Position numbers and translations under genes: made by a program
Shown: positions 35,401 through 47,272 of the stretch, piece after piece
Numbering within the stretch: the stretch's first letter is position 1
Layout: the number at the start of each line of letters is the position of its first letter
The notes under the pieces: model-generated
Told to the model about the DNA's origin: nothing
What the model saw: the letters and a program-made list of their open reading frames with translations, nothing else
Database searches by the model: none
Assembly (NCBI RefSeq): GCF_027409185.1
Contig: NC_084463.1
Coordinates: 113,156,133 to 113,220,132, forward strand
Source: Cynocephalus volans
Lineage: Eukaryota > Chordata > Mammalia > Dermoptera > Cynocephalidae
Direction of reading: 5' to 3'
Length of the DNA: 64,000 nucleotides

Positions 35401-35904
35401 GCAGCAAGTGGAGAGAATTTTTATTTGCTGAATCCTGGGCAGGAAGGAGGTGGCTGGAGAAGTCACGGTGATCACACAAGGGTGGTCTCTGTGAGGGAAG
35501 CAGTCCAAGTGGGGATGGGAGGTAAGAACTGTAATATGTCTCCCAGACAGTTAGAGGAAATCAAGAGAGTCCCTTGGGAGGATCCCGGGTTGGAAACTGG
35601 CCAAACGTCTGGAAAGAGATGGAGTGAGAAAGATGACAGTTGCTGGATGAGCTCTTTCCCTGTAACCAGCTCCCCATCTTAAGGGAGTTGCTAAATGCAT
35701 GGAATTCCTGGTCTTGTTGGATTAGTTGTTAAGAATATGGAAGACATGCAATTATAGGGGTCATGTGTTGGAACTGGAATATCCTGCGTGAACACAGGAG
35801 AGGTAGTAGAAATGGAAAGCCATGGCAATCACAGAAATTCCGTGGAAACCTGTCTGAGGGTCTCAGATGAAGGGTATGGACAAGCAGACATCATTTCCCT
35901 TTGT

Positions 35905-36515
35905 TGTGGCTTGAATTGTGTCTCCCCCTTACCCCTTAAATAAGGATTTGTTGAAGTCCTAACCCCCAGTACCTCAGAATGTGACCTTATTTGGAAATAC
36001 AAGGGTACTTCAACAAGTTCATGGAAAGATTTTTCATGAAGTATTTTCGTGAAAGATTTTTCATGGAAAGATTTTTCATGAAGTTTTCTCATGAAAGATT
36101 TCTCATGGAAAGATTTAACATGAAGTACCCTTGTAGGGTCTTTACAGAGGTAATCGTAGTAAAATAAGGTAATTAGGGTGGGCCCTAACCCAGCATGACT
36201 GGCGTCCTTGTAAAAGGGGAAATTTGGACACAGAGAAAGGCACAGAGAGAAGATGACGTGAAGACACACAGGGAGGAGACAGCTGCATGACTGCAGCGAC
36301 GTACCTACCAGCCAAGGAACATCGGGGACTGCCAGCAAACCCCAGAGGCTGGAAGAGGCAAGGAAGATCCTTCCCTAGAGCTGTCAGAGCATGGCCTGCA
36401 TGACACCCAGATGTCAGACTTTTAGCCTCCAGAAGTAAGAGACAATACATTTCTGTTGTTTTAAGCCACGCAGTTTGTGGTGCTTTGTTACATCAGCCCT
36501 AGGGAACTGATGTAC
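35905..36515 (+). repeat. MLT1-type MaLR LTR, interrupted by a MITE
   Basis: The LTR starts near 'ttgtggcttgaattgtgtct' and ends near 'catcagccctagggaactga'. It includes 'gggtgggccctaacccagca' and 'ttttaagccacgcagtttgt'. Removing 35998-36135 and one TA restores a continuous LTR reading at 'ttggaaata|gggtcttta', which shows that the insertion is younger than the LTR. Confidence 0.8.
35998..36135. mobile_element. Nested mariner-like MITE with TA target duplication
   Basis: A 138-bp element with perfect 15-bp terminal inverted repeats, TACAAGGGTACTTCA and its complement TGAAGTACCCTTGTA, counting the TA target duplication. It sits inside an MLT1 LTR. Its interior is a tandem repeat of exact 42-bp period (units starting CATGGAAAG at 36020, 36062 and 36104). 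It encodes no transposase. The TA target and terminal repeats indicate the Tc1/mariner superfamily. Confidence 0.85.
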
Positions 36516-36519
36516 CCAT

Positions 36520-37285
36520 GAAGTAGGGAGGCCCCGCTGACACCTGGTTACAAAACTCAATTGAATGGAATTAGTGATGCTTCCTTGTTAATGGGGTGAT
36601 AGATCAAAAACTGTCCCAGGCCCTATCACAGCCTGAAGAAACCGGGCCTAATTCTGCCTGGGGATATCAGGGTGGGCTTCACAGAGACGGTGTCATGGAG
36701 CAGAGTCTGAATGGGTCAGTAGATGCTCACTGAATAGGTAAAGAGAGAAGGCATGCCAGGCTGAGGGAACAGGCCAGGCAAAGACGTGGGAGGAAATAGG
36801 TCATGGGTGTGTTCAGAAAGTGACGAGTGATTTCGTACGGCTGAGTGGAAGCTGCCTTCAGAGGAACAGGAGAGAAAACACTGCGGAGGGCAGCAGGCCC
36901 AGGCTGTGCGAGGCCCACATTTCTAGTTAAAGAGTGGATAGTGCCCTTCAGACAATAAGAGTTAGTCAAGGATTTTAGATATCAGAATTACATTATCTCC
37001 TCAGTGTTCTAGAATTCTACCCAGTGGCAAAGTGGAGGATGGACGGGAAGGATGCATTACAGTCAGGAGACTGGTTGGTGCAATCCTCCAGGGTGATGAT
37101 AATAATAATAGCTTAATATTCGATTAGCATTTCACCATCTATATCTATATATACTTTCTGATAGCTTTGTTAATGTTCCCCCAAAGCCTGGGAAATAGCC
37201 ATTAGTAATAATTATCCAGGTTTTAGAGTTGGGGAAACCCAAAGAACTTACAGATTAGGCAGGTACATATATTTCACAGAGAGAG
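36520..37285 (-). repeat. L2 fragment and spacer
   Basis: 36650-36990 reads as the complement of L2 ('gagacggtgtcatggagcag', 'agggaacaggccaggcaaag'). 37000-37285 has no gene or repeat I can name. Confidence 0.5.
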
Positions 37286-37289
37286 ACAA

Positions 37290-37510
37290 AATGGGCAGTG
37301 GTCAAGTACATGGATTCGGGTGCAGACTGTCTGTATCTGAATGGTCAATTCCATTTCTTGACTGAGTGACCTTGGACAAGTGAGTTAACTCTGCTCTCAG
37401 CATCTCAAATCATAAATGAGGATAAAGACAATAACTGTTCATTGGATTGTTGCAAGGATTAGGTGAGTGTGTAAAGTGATCAGAAAAGTGCCTGATGCAT
37501 ATTATTCAGA
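37290..37510 (+). repeat. MIR
   Basis: Plus-strand MIR: 'gtggtcaagtacatggattc', 'gagtgaccttggacaagtga', 'gttgcaaggattaggtgagt'. Confidence 0.75.
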
Positions 37511-37514
37511 AGTG

Positions 37515-38400
37515 TTTTGAGAGGACATTTGCAAAGGGCTGCAGAACTACAGAGGAGGGTGTTACTCACTCCCCTTGGAGGGATTGGAAAAGGAGAGAAG
37601 ATGGGACCTAAAAGATGTGTGGGAGCCTGCTGGGTGGCAGAGAAGGAAAAGGGGAACAGAGTGTGCAAAGGCACGAAGAAATGGAGACCATTGCATGTTA
37701 GGGAGGGTGTGAAGCATAGGGTATGCCTGGAAGGTGGTGGGGAGGACACCTGGTGAGGAAAGGCATAGTCTGTGCTTCAAACTCTTCATGATGTAAATGT
37801 GTAGATAGGGGCCCATGCTGGAGATCCTAGAGTTGAAGGATTGTATAATATCCTCAGATCTGTCCTATCAAAGGACAGCTGTGGTGGCCCTGTGTGGAGG
37901 GAAGGAACTGTGTGAGGAAGACCAAGGAGGAGGTAAACAATAGATAGGGACCAGAACTAGGGCAGCTTTTGTAGGGATGGAGCATAAGGAACAGATGTGA
38001 GAAGCATTTCTGATTTGGAATGGACAGAATTTGATGCCTGGATTGTGGGAGGTGAGGAAATGGGAATTGAGGAGTAAGAGAAGACAGATAGCACTCATTC
38101 AGACAATGAATTCAGAGGGGTGTTTAGACTTAAGATGGGCTTTGAACATGCTGGATATGAGATGCTTTCTGGACATCCACCTTGGCAGAGATGTGCAGAA
38201 GGCAGTTGCCAAAATGAGTTTGGAGTCTGGAAAGTGAAGTGGGAGCGTGATGCTGACTGGGGAACCATCAACATGTAAATGATCCCTGAAGCCGTGGGTC
38301 TGGGAGAGCTGGCCTGGGAAGTGTGCACAATGAGAACAGGAGACAGCACCACATCTCCCACAATGGGTCGCGGTTTCTTACTATGGCTCATTCACCAAAA
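37515..38400 (-). repeat. L2 LINE, 3' portion
   Basis: Complement of L2 3' region and ORF remnant, with phrases such as 'gcaaaggcacgaagaaatgg', 'ctggacatccaccttggcag' and 'gaaccatcaacatgtaaatg'. Frames in the stretch are shadows of this element. Confidence 0.6.
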
Positions 38401-38999
38401 TCCACACCCAGAATGGGAATGTGGAATTCGGCAAGTATTTTATTTATTTTTAGTATACAAAGGAAATGAGCTGGGGATGAAAACAGGCTTGGGTTTTGAA
38501 CTAGAATGGTTCAGAAACCAAGGTGCCTAGTACCTGATATTAAAGGGAAAGAATAGCAATAAATGTCCATTTTAATATACTTAATAACTTCATATACGTA
38601 ATAACACCTGGCATTTATGGAGCACCTTTCTTCAAAGAACTGGAATCTCTGCCCAGACACCATGAATCTTCACAGAAAGTTTGGGAGGTCTGCAAGAAAG
38701 CAGGGGAGATTATATTAACCTGTGGCATGCAGAAAAAAATGGGGTTCTGAGAAGACCAGAAAATTCTCTCTGAGAATAAAGCAGAAAATGTGTGGCCAAA
38801 CAACCCTAGCTCCAAGCCCCCTACTTGTGGCCAGCAGCCTGACCTGCCTCCTTGTCTAGACCTGACAACACAATCACGTCCACTCCTGGTGTTGCCATAT
38901 CCTGGATCTCAAATCCTATCTCAAGCCAGCACAAGCATAGGGGTTGCATATGTCCCAGAAGAGGATTTCATTGCAAGAAGGCATGGCCTAGTGGAGAAA
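38401..38999. other. Intergenic spacer
   Basis: No gene is recognised. Open frames at 38790-39151 are short and lack domains. Confidence 0.3.
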
Positions 39000-39440
39000 A
39001 GATAGAATTCAGAATCAGACAAATCTGGGTCCAAGGGCCACAGCTGCTACTAACTAGCTGTGTGATGCTGGGCTATTTATTTGATATCTGTTGGCCTCAG
39101 TTTTCCCAATCTCAAAATAAAGATAATACTACCTACCTAAAGGTTATGTGAAGATTCATTCATTCAACAAATGTTTATTGAGCATCTACTCTGCACCAGG
39201 ATTTGTTCTAACCTCTTGGGATATATCTGGAAACAAAACAGAGATTCTTACCCTTGGGCTATTACCTTTCAAGGTGGTGAGGGGTGAGAGGGAAGGAGAG
39301 ATAGATGCTAAACAATGAAATAATAGACCAAATTATGTGCCATGTTGGAAGACCATGTTAGAGTTCTGGGAAAAGGGGAGACGAGGCATGTCTGGCACTT
39401 AGTACACTGTCTAGTTAGCACACAGTAGGCACTCCAAGAA
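39000..39440. repeat. MIR (+) followed by L2 3' end (-)
   Basis: MIR in plus orientation at about 39000-39145 ('actaactagctgtgtgatgc', 'ggcctcagttttcccaatct'). Reverse-oriented L2 3' end from about 39150 ('cattcattcaacaaatgttt', 'attgagcatctactctgcac'). Confidence 0.75.
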
Positions 39441-40060
39441 TATATTACTGCAATTAAAGAAAGAGGGAAGAGCCTGAGGCAGAATAACAGGCTATAAATT
39501 TTTATGAAAATGTGTCTATCTCTTGAACTTCACTCAGGAGTAAGCAGAAAAGTTGCCAGGGAAGGATAAGAGTAGAAGATTACAAAGTGGAGGGAAAAAA
39601 AAAAAAGACCTGAAATGCTTTTAAGTAATGTATAATCAGCTGCATGTATTCTAATGACCACCAATTAAGCCGTCTCTTACAGGCTCCCAAAGAAAATCAC
39701 TTGCCCAAACAGGTAAGACTATGATATGTCTATTATAAGACCTTCAGCATTAAATCGGGTTGCATTTTTTACCATTACTTAGGAAGCAGTTTAGAAAGGT
39801 TAGGTTATTTTCTTCTAACAGACCTCCTTCACAAGTGACCATTTAAAATGCCCATATAGTTTTAGTTGCATTTTTATTCAAAAGCGGGCATTATGTCAAT
39901 GCTATGTACTACGGCATTTCATTCATGATGTCATCTTCAGTTGTCATGAAGGGGTCGTGATCATAAATTTGGGTCATCCATTTGTTAGTTTGGCTAACGA
40001 ACATGTATGCAATTAATAATAAAAATGAAAGTTAAAAAGCCTTTGGCGTGAAGTTACCAT
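39441..40060. other. Repeat-free region, candidate conserved non-coding DNA
   Basis: About 500 bp without recognisable repeats, surrounded by MIR and L2. Its evenly mixed, AT-leaning composition with TAAT/ATTA cores resembles conserved enhancer sequence. It contains well-formed splice-site pairing at 39681-39714, described in the findings. No long open frame. Confidence 0.35.
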
Positions 40061-40560
40061 GTCAAACATTTATGTGCAATGAATAATTTAACTTTCTCAA
40101 CAACACTTACCGGTAGATATCTTTTAGATAAGGAAACTGAGGATTAGAGAAGGTAAGTAACTTCACATGATCAAATAGGTCGTAAAAGGTGAAGTTAGGA
40201 TTTGAACCTAAATCTGTCTACTAAGCACTCATATTTGATTACTGTATGACAGACCTCACACTCTACAGAAGAAGGTATGGTTCCAGCCTTGGACCAAGTT
40301 ATTCAATGGGGGAGACACACAAGTAAACAAATAATTATAAGAGAATATGCAAGTGCTAAACTAGGCATAATAGACATGCTCTGGGAACCAAGAAAAAAAA
40401 AAAAAAAGAACTGCCTACTCAGATTGATTGCATTGGGGAGATTTTTCCAGAAGTGATGTTTAAGGTGAGTGTTGATGGATGAGTAGGAGTCTGTCTAGAA
40501 GCAAAGGGTGGGTCTTGAAGGAAAGAGCATGTTGAGCTTCCTCTGGCTCTAAAGCGCATG
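40061..40560 (-). repeat. MIR and L2 fragments
   Basis: Reverse MIR at about 40065-40250 ('aaggaaactgaggattagag', 'ggatttgaacctaaatctgt') and reverse L2 at about 40250-40560 ('ttgatggatgagtaggagtc'). Confidence 0.65.
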
Positions 40561-41475
40561 CTTTAAACACTATGCCAAGCCCCCTTCATTCATCTCCTGA
40601 TTAGTCAGATGTTTGCTGAGTATCTCTTGTATACTCAGATCTTTTAGAGAGACAAAAAGGAAGAAAAAAAGAAACCAACATGAGTTAATATCAATAATCA
40701 GCCCAGAGAATTCAGGCCTCACCAAGGCATGCTCTCCATGTAGATTTTTGCCCCAAGGACTTTGAAATGAGTTATTTATCTGAACTGTGTCCAAGAGACA
40801 AAGCCCCTGACAGGCAGTGTGCACGGTGCACTGGGGACTTGGCTGTGTACCCCAGAAAGTGCGCACAATGGGATCCAACCTTGAAGCTCCTCAGTGGTAC
40901 CTGGCAAACTCTCTAGACACAAAAAGTTAGCCTCAGGGAGCAGTTTAAAATAGAGTTGATGCAGAAATCTCAGAACAAGTGGTCAACAGGAACATGGTGA
41001 AATTCACTTGGTTTTTGGACTTGTAGTTCTCTATAGTAAGAGGAAAAATGACTGCAGTGGGGACTGTTTAGCCTTGTCCCCTTAAGGGAATGGCTGAGTA
41101 TAGTAGCGTTTTTCTGTCCTGTGAGAAATGAAAGTATGTTTGCATTTCCATGAAGTCTCAGCCATCACATAGCAGAGATGGGCTCAGCTACAGACATTCC
41201 TGCACGAAGGGCTATAATCAAAACAAAAGCCCTTACGTAAGGTTTGTAGCAATCGGACTTGAGATTTGAAAGCTGAACAAAGGAAACAATATCTGGCACA
41301 GACCTGGAAACATGGTTGGGATTCAGTGGGTGTTTGCTGGATTAAAGAAATTAATCAATTAAATAAAACAAATTAGATTTATTTGATCTTCCCTTAGTGT
41401 GGACATTTTAATTAAACGGGTTATTTCTGATTACAAAAGAAAAAAAAAAAGCAAGCATTTGAAGCAAGAGGAGCA
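40561..41475. other. Intergenic, no recognised gene
   Basis: No gene or nameable repeat. A mixed A-rich patch lies at 41440-41452. Short open frames are without domains. Confidence 0.3.
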
Positions 41476-41479
41476 GCAT

Positions 41480-42060
41480 ATGCAGTGGTCCTGGGGGTCT
41501 GGGGGGAGCGTGATGTCCCCGGCGAAATGCACATATTCCAGAGTGGAATGCGGGAGAGGAGGGGGAGATGGTCCTGGCCAGATGAGGCCAAGAAACGGGA
41601 GAGATCCAACCAGTAATTAAGGAACTGAGAGCAATGGGACTGTTAATGGGTTTTAGGTAGGGATGATTTGTCATTTTAGCATCACTCTGGCTGCTGTGTG
41701 GAGCAGATTCCCAGTAAGGGGTGATGGGCTAAGGGGGTGGCAGGGAAGGTGGGCAGACCAGGAGGATTAGAGATTGGGCAGGTGGGACTGGCAGGGCTTG
41801 AGGGAAAGGGATAAATCATTATCGACTCCTGGGATCTTCACTTGAGCAACTGGTGGGGGGTGGTGTCACACACCAAGATTGGGACGAGCAGAAGATGAGA
41901 CTGTCTGGAGGGAAAGATCAAGAGGTTGGTTTTGGACCTAGTAGGTTTTCGATTGCTTGAGTAACATCCAAATGGAAATTTCCAACATTTAATATAACAG
42001 TGTGGAGCTCATGGGAATGGTTTAGACTAGAGATACAAATTCGAAAGAGATTGTGTGTTT
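41480..42060 (-). repeat. L2 LINE, 3' portion
   Basis: Complement of L2 ORF2/3' region: 'atcactctggctgctgtgtg', 'gactcctgggatcttcactt', 'aacatccaaatggaaatttc'. The open frame at 41399-41674 overlaps it. Confidence 0.7.
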
Positions 42061-42089
42061 GTGTGTGTCATATTAAATAAAAACAGATC

Positions 42090-42660
42090 GTGGTTTCCTA
42101 CTATACAGCAACCTGTTCTTTTCATCTAAAATATTTCTTGTACATATTTCTCTGACAACCTATCTAGATATATAGAATTCCCTTATTGTTTTTAGTGGCT
42201 GCATGGTATTCCATTCTATGGACATACCACTATTTTTTAATTAAAAATTTTAAATTTTGAAATATTGGAAAAACAGAAGTACAAAATGTATAACAGATAT
42301 CCATACACCTATCAACTAGGTTTAATAGCTGTTAACATTTTAACATATTAGTCTCAGATCCTTTATTTTGGATTTAAAGAAAAAAAATAGTTCAGATAAA
42401 GGTAAGCCCCTGCTCTCACTCTTCCATTTGTCCCTTACTTCGTCGGTCTATCCATTTCCGGAGCTAACTAATTATCCTGAAGTTGGTATGCATGATTTCT
42501 GGGCATGTTTTTGCACTTTCCAAAATGTGTTTGCTTCTTTAAATAAAGTGTAATATAATTTTATTTTTAAATTCGCATACATTACTTCCTACAGTTACAT
42601 ATTCTTTTGTAACCATTCTTTTTACTCAACATTATATTTATGATATTTATTCATCTTTAA
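42090..42660 (-). repeat. L1M 3' end fragment
   Basis: Complement of an old L1 3' UTR: 'ggctgcatggtattccattc', 'atacacctatcaactaggtt', 'atcctgaagttggtatgcat'. Confidence 0.7.
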
Positions 42661-43680
42661 GAAAATAAGTCCTCTCTTGATGGCCACTTTAGTTCTGTTT
42701 TTAGTCTGCATTATTCCAAAATGAATAAAGGATGGTTTACACAGATACAACCTTGGGGACATAAGCCTGAAACTGCTCTTTACTGAGGTACCATCTGTGA
42801 ATACTGGCATGAAAATCGCATGTTTATTTCCTGAGCCTACCACTGGAATGCCAGTCTTGGAGATTAACCAGCAACATGGTAGTAGCTGCCTGCAGAGTAG
42901 GTCTTACGTAATGTTACATTTTGGTAAGAATGGCCTAGAAGCTGCCTTGTCATCACATCAGCTCAGAACTGGACCAAAGTTGTTGACTGAGAGGCACAGA
43001 GTAGGGCTTGGGCTGTTTCTCCTGGGCTGGGCGTTAATGGAGCTGTTTGCTAGCACTGCCCCACTCTTATTCTTGGCCTTTTTATACCTTTCTTAATTGC
43101 TCGACTCTGGAGCCAACCAGCCAGTTCTTACACCAAACACTCACCCTACACCAACGAGAATTTTCTTCTTTTTCTCCTCTTTATTTTTTCTTTTCTTTTT
43201 AATGTACACCCAGCACCTCCCAGCTTTAAATAAATAAATAAAACAACTTCTGAAAGTTTTCAGTCTCAAACAAAGCTTTATAGATCTGTTGGCAGGAAAT
43301 CCAGAGTGGAATTTGCCATTAAATTGCAGTAAGGCAACTTTTCAAACAACATGTACTGAACAATCAAACACTTTCAAATGTCATTTCCCAATAAAAGCAT
43401 GCATTGTGCTCGGAGATCCCCCAGTGGCACTAACCTTCTTAGAGTGGGAAGAGTTTACAAAAATGTAAGCTATTTCATTTCACAGGTTGCATGCTGAACG
43501 GAACTTTCCACAATCCGTCAAACGTCCAGCTTCCTGATAGCACATTTCAACTCCAGTAACTCCTTAAAGGATGAGTTTTTCTCCTCTTAGAGAAAAGTGA
43601 TAGCATTTTTTTTAATTGAAAAAGATGTTTGTCATGATGACATAATCAAATAGAAAATGCAGTCTTACTCCACTCTCATA
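42661..43680. other. Repeat-poor region, candidate conserved non-coding DNA
   Basis: Mostly unique sequence. 43250-43570 in particular shows no repeat and a balanced composition. The open frame at 42797-43096 (99 codons) has no recognised domain. No gene is called. Confidence 0.3.
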
Positions 43681-43689
43681 CCTCTCAGC

Positions 43690-44175
43690 TTCTGTAATAG
43701 CATAGCTAATATTTATTGAGCTCTTATTTTGTGCCAGGGACTGTTATCTAAATTTAAGCCTCACAACAACCTGTGAAATAGGTATTGCCACTGTCCCCAC
43801 TTTCCAGATAAAGAAACTGGGGCATAGCAAAGTTAATGAGCATGTTCAAGGTTATAGGGCTTAAAAGAGCAGGTGTTAAGCCCAGGGAATTGGACTTATG
43901 TTCCAAAGTTACTGTACTGATTTAATGAACTCTGAAAAGCCCCAACTTTTCAGAGTGAGAGGAAAAAGGACTAGCCAGTGCTGAACACCTGCTAGAGGCC
44001 AATATTGTACACATGCTGTCTTATTTAAGTCTCTCAGCACGTTTATGAGCACTAATATTATCTTCCCTAATTTATGTATGAGGAGGCAGAGTCTCCAAGG
44101 GCTCACCTGCCCTAGGACAGACCGTAGTAAGCGGTTGGCTTACAATCTGAACCCAGGTACAGTGGAAAAAACCAG
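43690..44175 (-). repeat. Two MIR fragments
   Basis: Reverse MIR at about 43695-43925 ('aagaaactggggcatagcaa') and a second diverged one at about 43975-44175 ('gtcttatttaagtctctcag'). Confidence 0.65.
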
Positions 44176-46180
44176 AACATCCTGCTGCTAGAAAAGGATT
44201 GAACACATAGAAGGTCCTTGATAATGCTTTACTTTAGATTTTTTTAGGTCTTCATCTTTTGCTCCTTCTTTCTCATGCAAAAGATACGCGTGTGATTCAG
44301 TGGGAGAATGTCCGGCTCAGAAATCGTAAATTTGTTTAAATAATGAAAATATTAATTATGACCCAAATGTGAGAACCTGCAAAAAAATCAAAATGTTTTA
44401 TTATATAAGGCTACAAAAAAAGAGACCAGCTGGTGGAGAAGATCTGTGACTCTGAGGATGTCCCCACTGCAGCTGTTAATAGCTTTGTCTATTACTTCAG
44501 TGCCATTGGAGGTATGCATGGCATATGCGTGTATGATGGACATTAGATACACGAGCACATGCAGGACAACCCTGCTCACACCTGAACCCCACCCTCGTAG
44601 CATTGGGGGTTTTCATTTCCCTTATTTTGGTTATTCTTCAGAGTTTTCTCACAAATCCCCAAACACACAGAGTTCGGAGGCTTCCCAGTGAGTTATTCGG
44701 TACATGAGCCAAAGTTATGTAAGGTTACCCACAAACAGAAGAGAGAGACCATGTGAAACCAGGTGACTGGGTATGACGCAACTGGTGTGGGAGCGCTGGC
44801 CTTTGGTGTGGGGTTGGGCTGCAGGGCGGGTTAGGACAGAGGCAAGATCCCCACCTTTGTTTTCTTCAGGCTCCAGGGCAGTTGTCAAGGGAACTGCCTT
44901 CTGATCAACCCAACCTGTGGGGAAGGTCCTGACCTCTAGGGCCGGGTGAACTCTCCATGGAGAAGGTCCCGGGGTGGTGGGTGGAGCAGTGAGGAGAGGC
45001 CATCTCAGCCTCCTCTGTCAACCAGCCTGTGGGAGCAGAGCGGATGTGTCATTTGTTGTTTTAGCATCCAGGGCTGGCATGGAATTCAGGAGGAGAAATG
45101 GGGAAGGAGGGGCCGTGGAGGAAAGAATTTGTTCCAGCTCCAGAGCTGGTTAGGAAACGTTGCTTGAAATGCAAACAGAGGGAGTTTTTGCAATAAAGAG
45201 CACCTTCATCACTTTTTAAAGGTGTATATATCCATAATAAAAATAGAGAAAGAAGCACTCTCCAACTGTTCATCCTGGGGCCAACAAGTTCAGCTGTACC
45301 CAACTCTCTGCAACCCCAGGAGGGATATCTAGGACGGGTGACTCGGGAGAGCCTCTTTTTAAGAAAGCAGAGCCTCAGAACACGCCCGACATACATTCCC
45401 TGGGGTGTTGGCATGAGCAGTGGGTTATACTCCACACTGTTGTTTCCCCCCCTCACAATCGCTGAATACAAAATTCTCTCAAACTCAAGCAGAGAAGTCT
45501 GGTGCAGGGCTCTGAGCAGTGAAAGCCTGATAAAGGGGAGGCACCTGGACAGCACATAAAAGCTAAGCCGACCTATTCTATTCTAATTTTGTCAAGTACA
45601 GATTAAGTCTCTCCCATTGCCACGTAGCTGTATGGTACTGAAGACAGAAATTTTAAAGAAACTGCATTCAAGACTCTTTTACTCCTTGGGAGATAAGAGT
45701 CTCTATCTTTTAAAATCTAACCCACAAAAGTAAGAAATCAAATTGCCATTGAATTATGAAATCAAACTTTTCAGGATTCAAAGAGGACTCAAGCTGGGCA
45801 CTTTGTGGGTATTGTTTGAGAAAACTCCCAGTTCCCACAGGGAGATCAGGAAAGATCCTGATGAGTCCCTTGCAGGAGTCCTGGAGGCTTCAGGCTCTAA
45901 GCGGGACAATGGTCTTAGGTGACATTGTTAGTGCTTCCCAGCCCCGGGCTGTGTTTTATGTTTACAGGGCTGTGAACCTACAGAGGCAAAGCCATTTAGG
46001 GGTAAGGCCAGGACAGTTCACACTTTATTTTCATCATCCTAGTGAATTCTCTCAAGGGCAGGGAGAGCATTCTGTATTTATCTCTGTGTCTCCTCATCAC
46101 AGCAGAGTGCCAGGTGCACAGTTGGGACTCAGGTAATTATTCCTAAATGAATTAAAAAATGCTTTTGCTTTGACTTTCTT
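44176..46180. other. Intergenic; one L2 3' end near 46 kb
   Basis: 44176-45980 has no gene or repeat I can name. The open frames at 45061-45559 on both strands have no domain. A plus-strand L2 3' end is likely at 46020-46160 ('gaattctctcaagggcaggg'). Confidence 0.35.
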
Positions 46181-46369
46181 AATTTTGCCAACATGGCTAC
46201 CGTATCCAGAAAAGGATGGGACCACCCCCTGAGCCCACTGTCCAATCTCAGCATCACCAGGAGTGATGCCCTCAGCACAGTTGCCTCCGATGTGGTCCCA
46301 GGGGAGGCACCCAGCACCACTTTGAAGAATCAGTTCCCAAAAAACCTGAAACCAACTTCTGGTCTACAG

Positions 46370-46740
46370 GAATTATGGGAGAGAAAGAATGAGTTAAATT
46401 TTACCACAAGGAAACAAATAGACTAACCCAGAATGTGAGACTTTCTACAAGACAAGGAACATGCATTGGCATTAAAAAACAAGGGAGGGGCTTGGGAAGA
46501 GAAACTACACAGCCTGAGAAGATTTAAGAGACATAGCAATCAAATGCAGCGTCTGGATCTGGCATTGTGATTCAGACATACCAATTGTTGGAAGGAAGGA
46601 AAAGAAAAAGAGAGAAAGTAAGATAATCAGAAAAATTTGAACATGGATTTGATATTAGGTGATACCAAGAGATCATTGTCAAGTTAGTTAGGTATAAAAA
46701 TGGTCTCATGGTTGAGTTAAAAAAAAAATGCCCATTTTTA
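46370..46740 (+). repeat. L1MA/L1MB-type 3' end
   Basis: Plus-strand old L1 3' UTR: 'aacccagaatgtgagacttt', 'agagacatagcaatcaaatg', 'gaacatggatttgatattag'. It ends near an A run at 46721-46729. Confidence 0.7.
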
Positions 46741-47268
46741 AAAGACACAAACTGAAGGAGTGAAATGACAGAAGATTAGGGAATTGCATTGAAAATATAT
46801 GCATAGAAAAAGCCAATGCAGCAAAATCTTGCTAATTATTGAGTCCATGCGCTCATTATATTAGTTTCTTTACTAGGTCATTACACAATTATACCAGTAC
46901 AATTGTATGTTTAAAAAAATTATTATTAAAATGTTAAGAAATAAAAAACAGAACATATAAAGTAAAAGATCGTTTTCTCACTGATGTTGCTATTCTTGCC
47001 TTTCTAGCTGCAGTTAAATTTGGGCACCTCAGCTCTGTAGTGCCTTTGCTCTCGTGTCAAAACCAGATGGTGAATTTCACTTGTTTGGGGTGATAATCTA
47101 CTAGTCTTTAAGACTATCCTTTATTCTTTTGCTTTATATATTTTTTCAGTTGGGTCTGAAAATAACAAAATGAAGACTTTAAATCTCCTAATCATGGTGC
47201 TAAATGTGGTCAGGTCAGGTAAGGGAGGGGCAGGAAGATGAAGGGAGGGCAACTGGAGGAGTCAGGAG
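46741..47268. other. Intergenic AT-rich spacer
   Basis: AT-rich with no gene. It may include the final part of the preceding L1 3' end. No other repeat can be named. Confidence 0.3.
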
Positions 47269-47272
47269 AGGT

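Noticed and set aside
36020..36135. A CRISPR-like array from the regular 42-bp repeats
   Set aside because: The repeats are contiguous with no unique spacers, lie in a transposon, and the genome is mammalian.
35829..36338. A 169-codon minus-strand frame with a repeated HEKSF motif
   Set aside because: The repeat motif is only the translation of the 42-bp MITE tandem repeat inside an MLT1 LTR, so it is not a protein repeat gene.
45061..45559. A 164-codon minus-strand frame opposite a 73-codon plus-strand frame
   Set aside because: Composition is ordinary, with no recognised family, and the opposite strand is equally open. Not distinguishable from chance in 64 kb.
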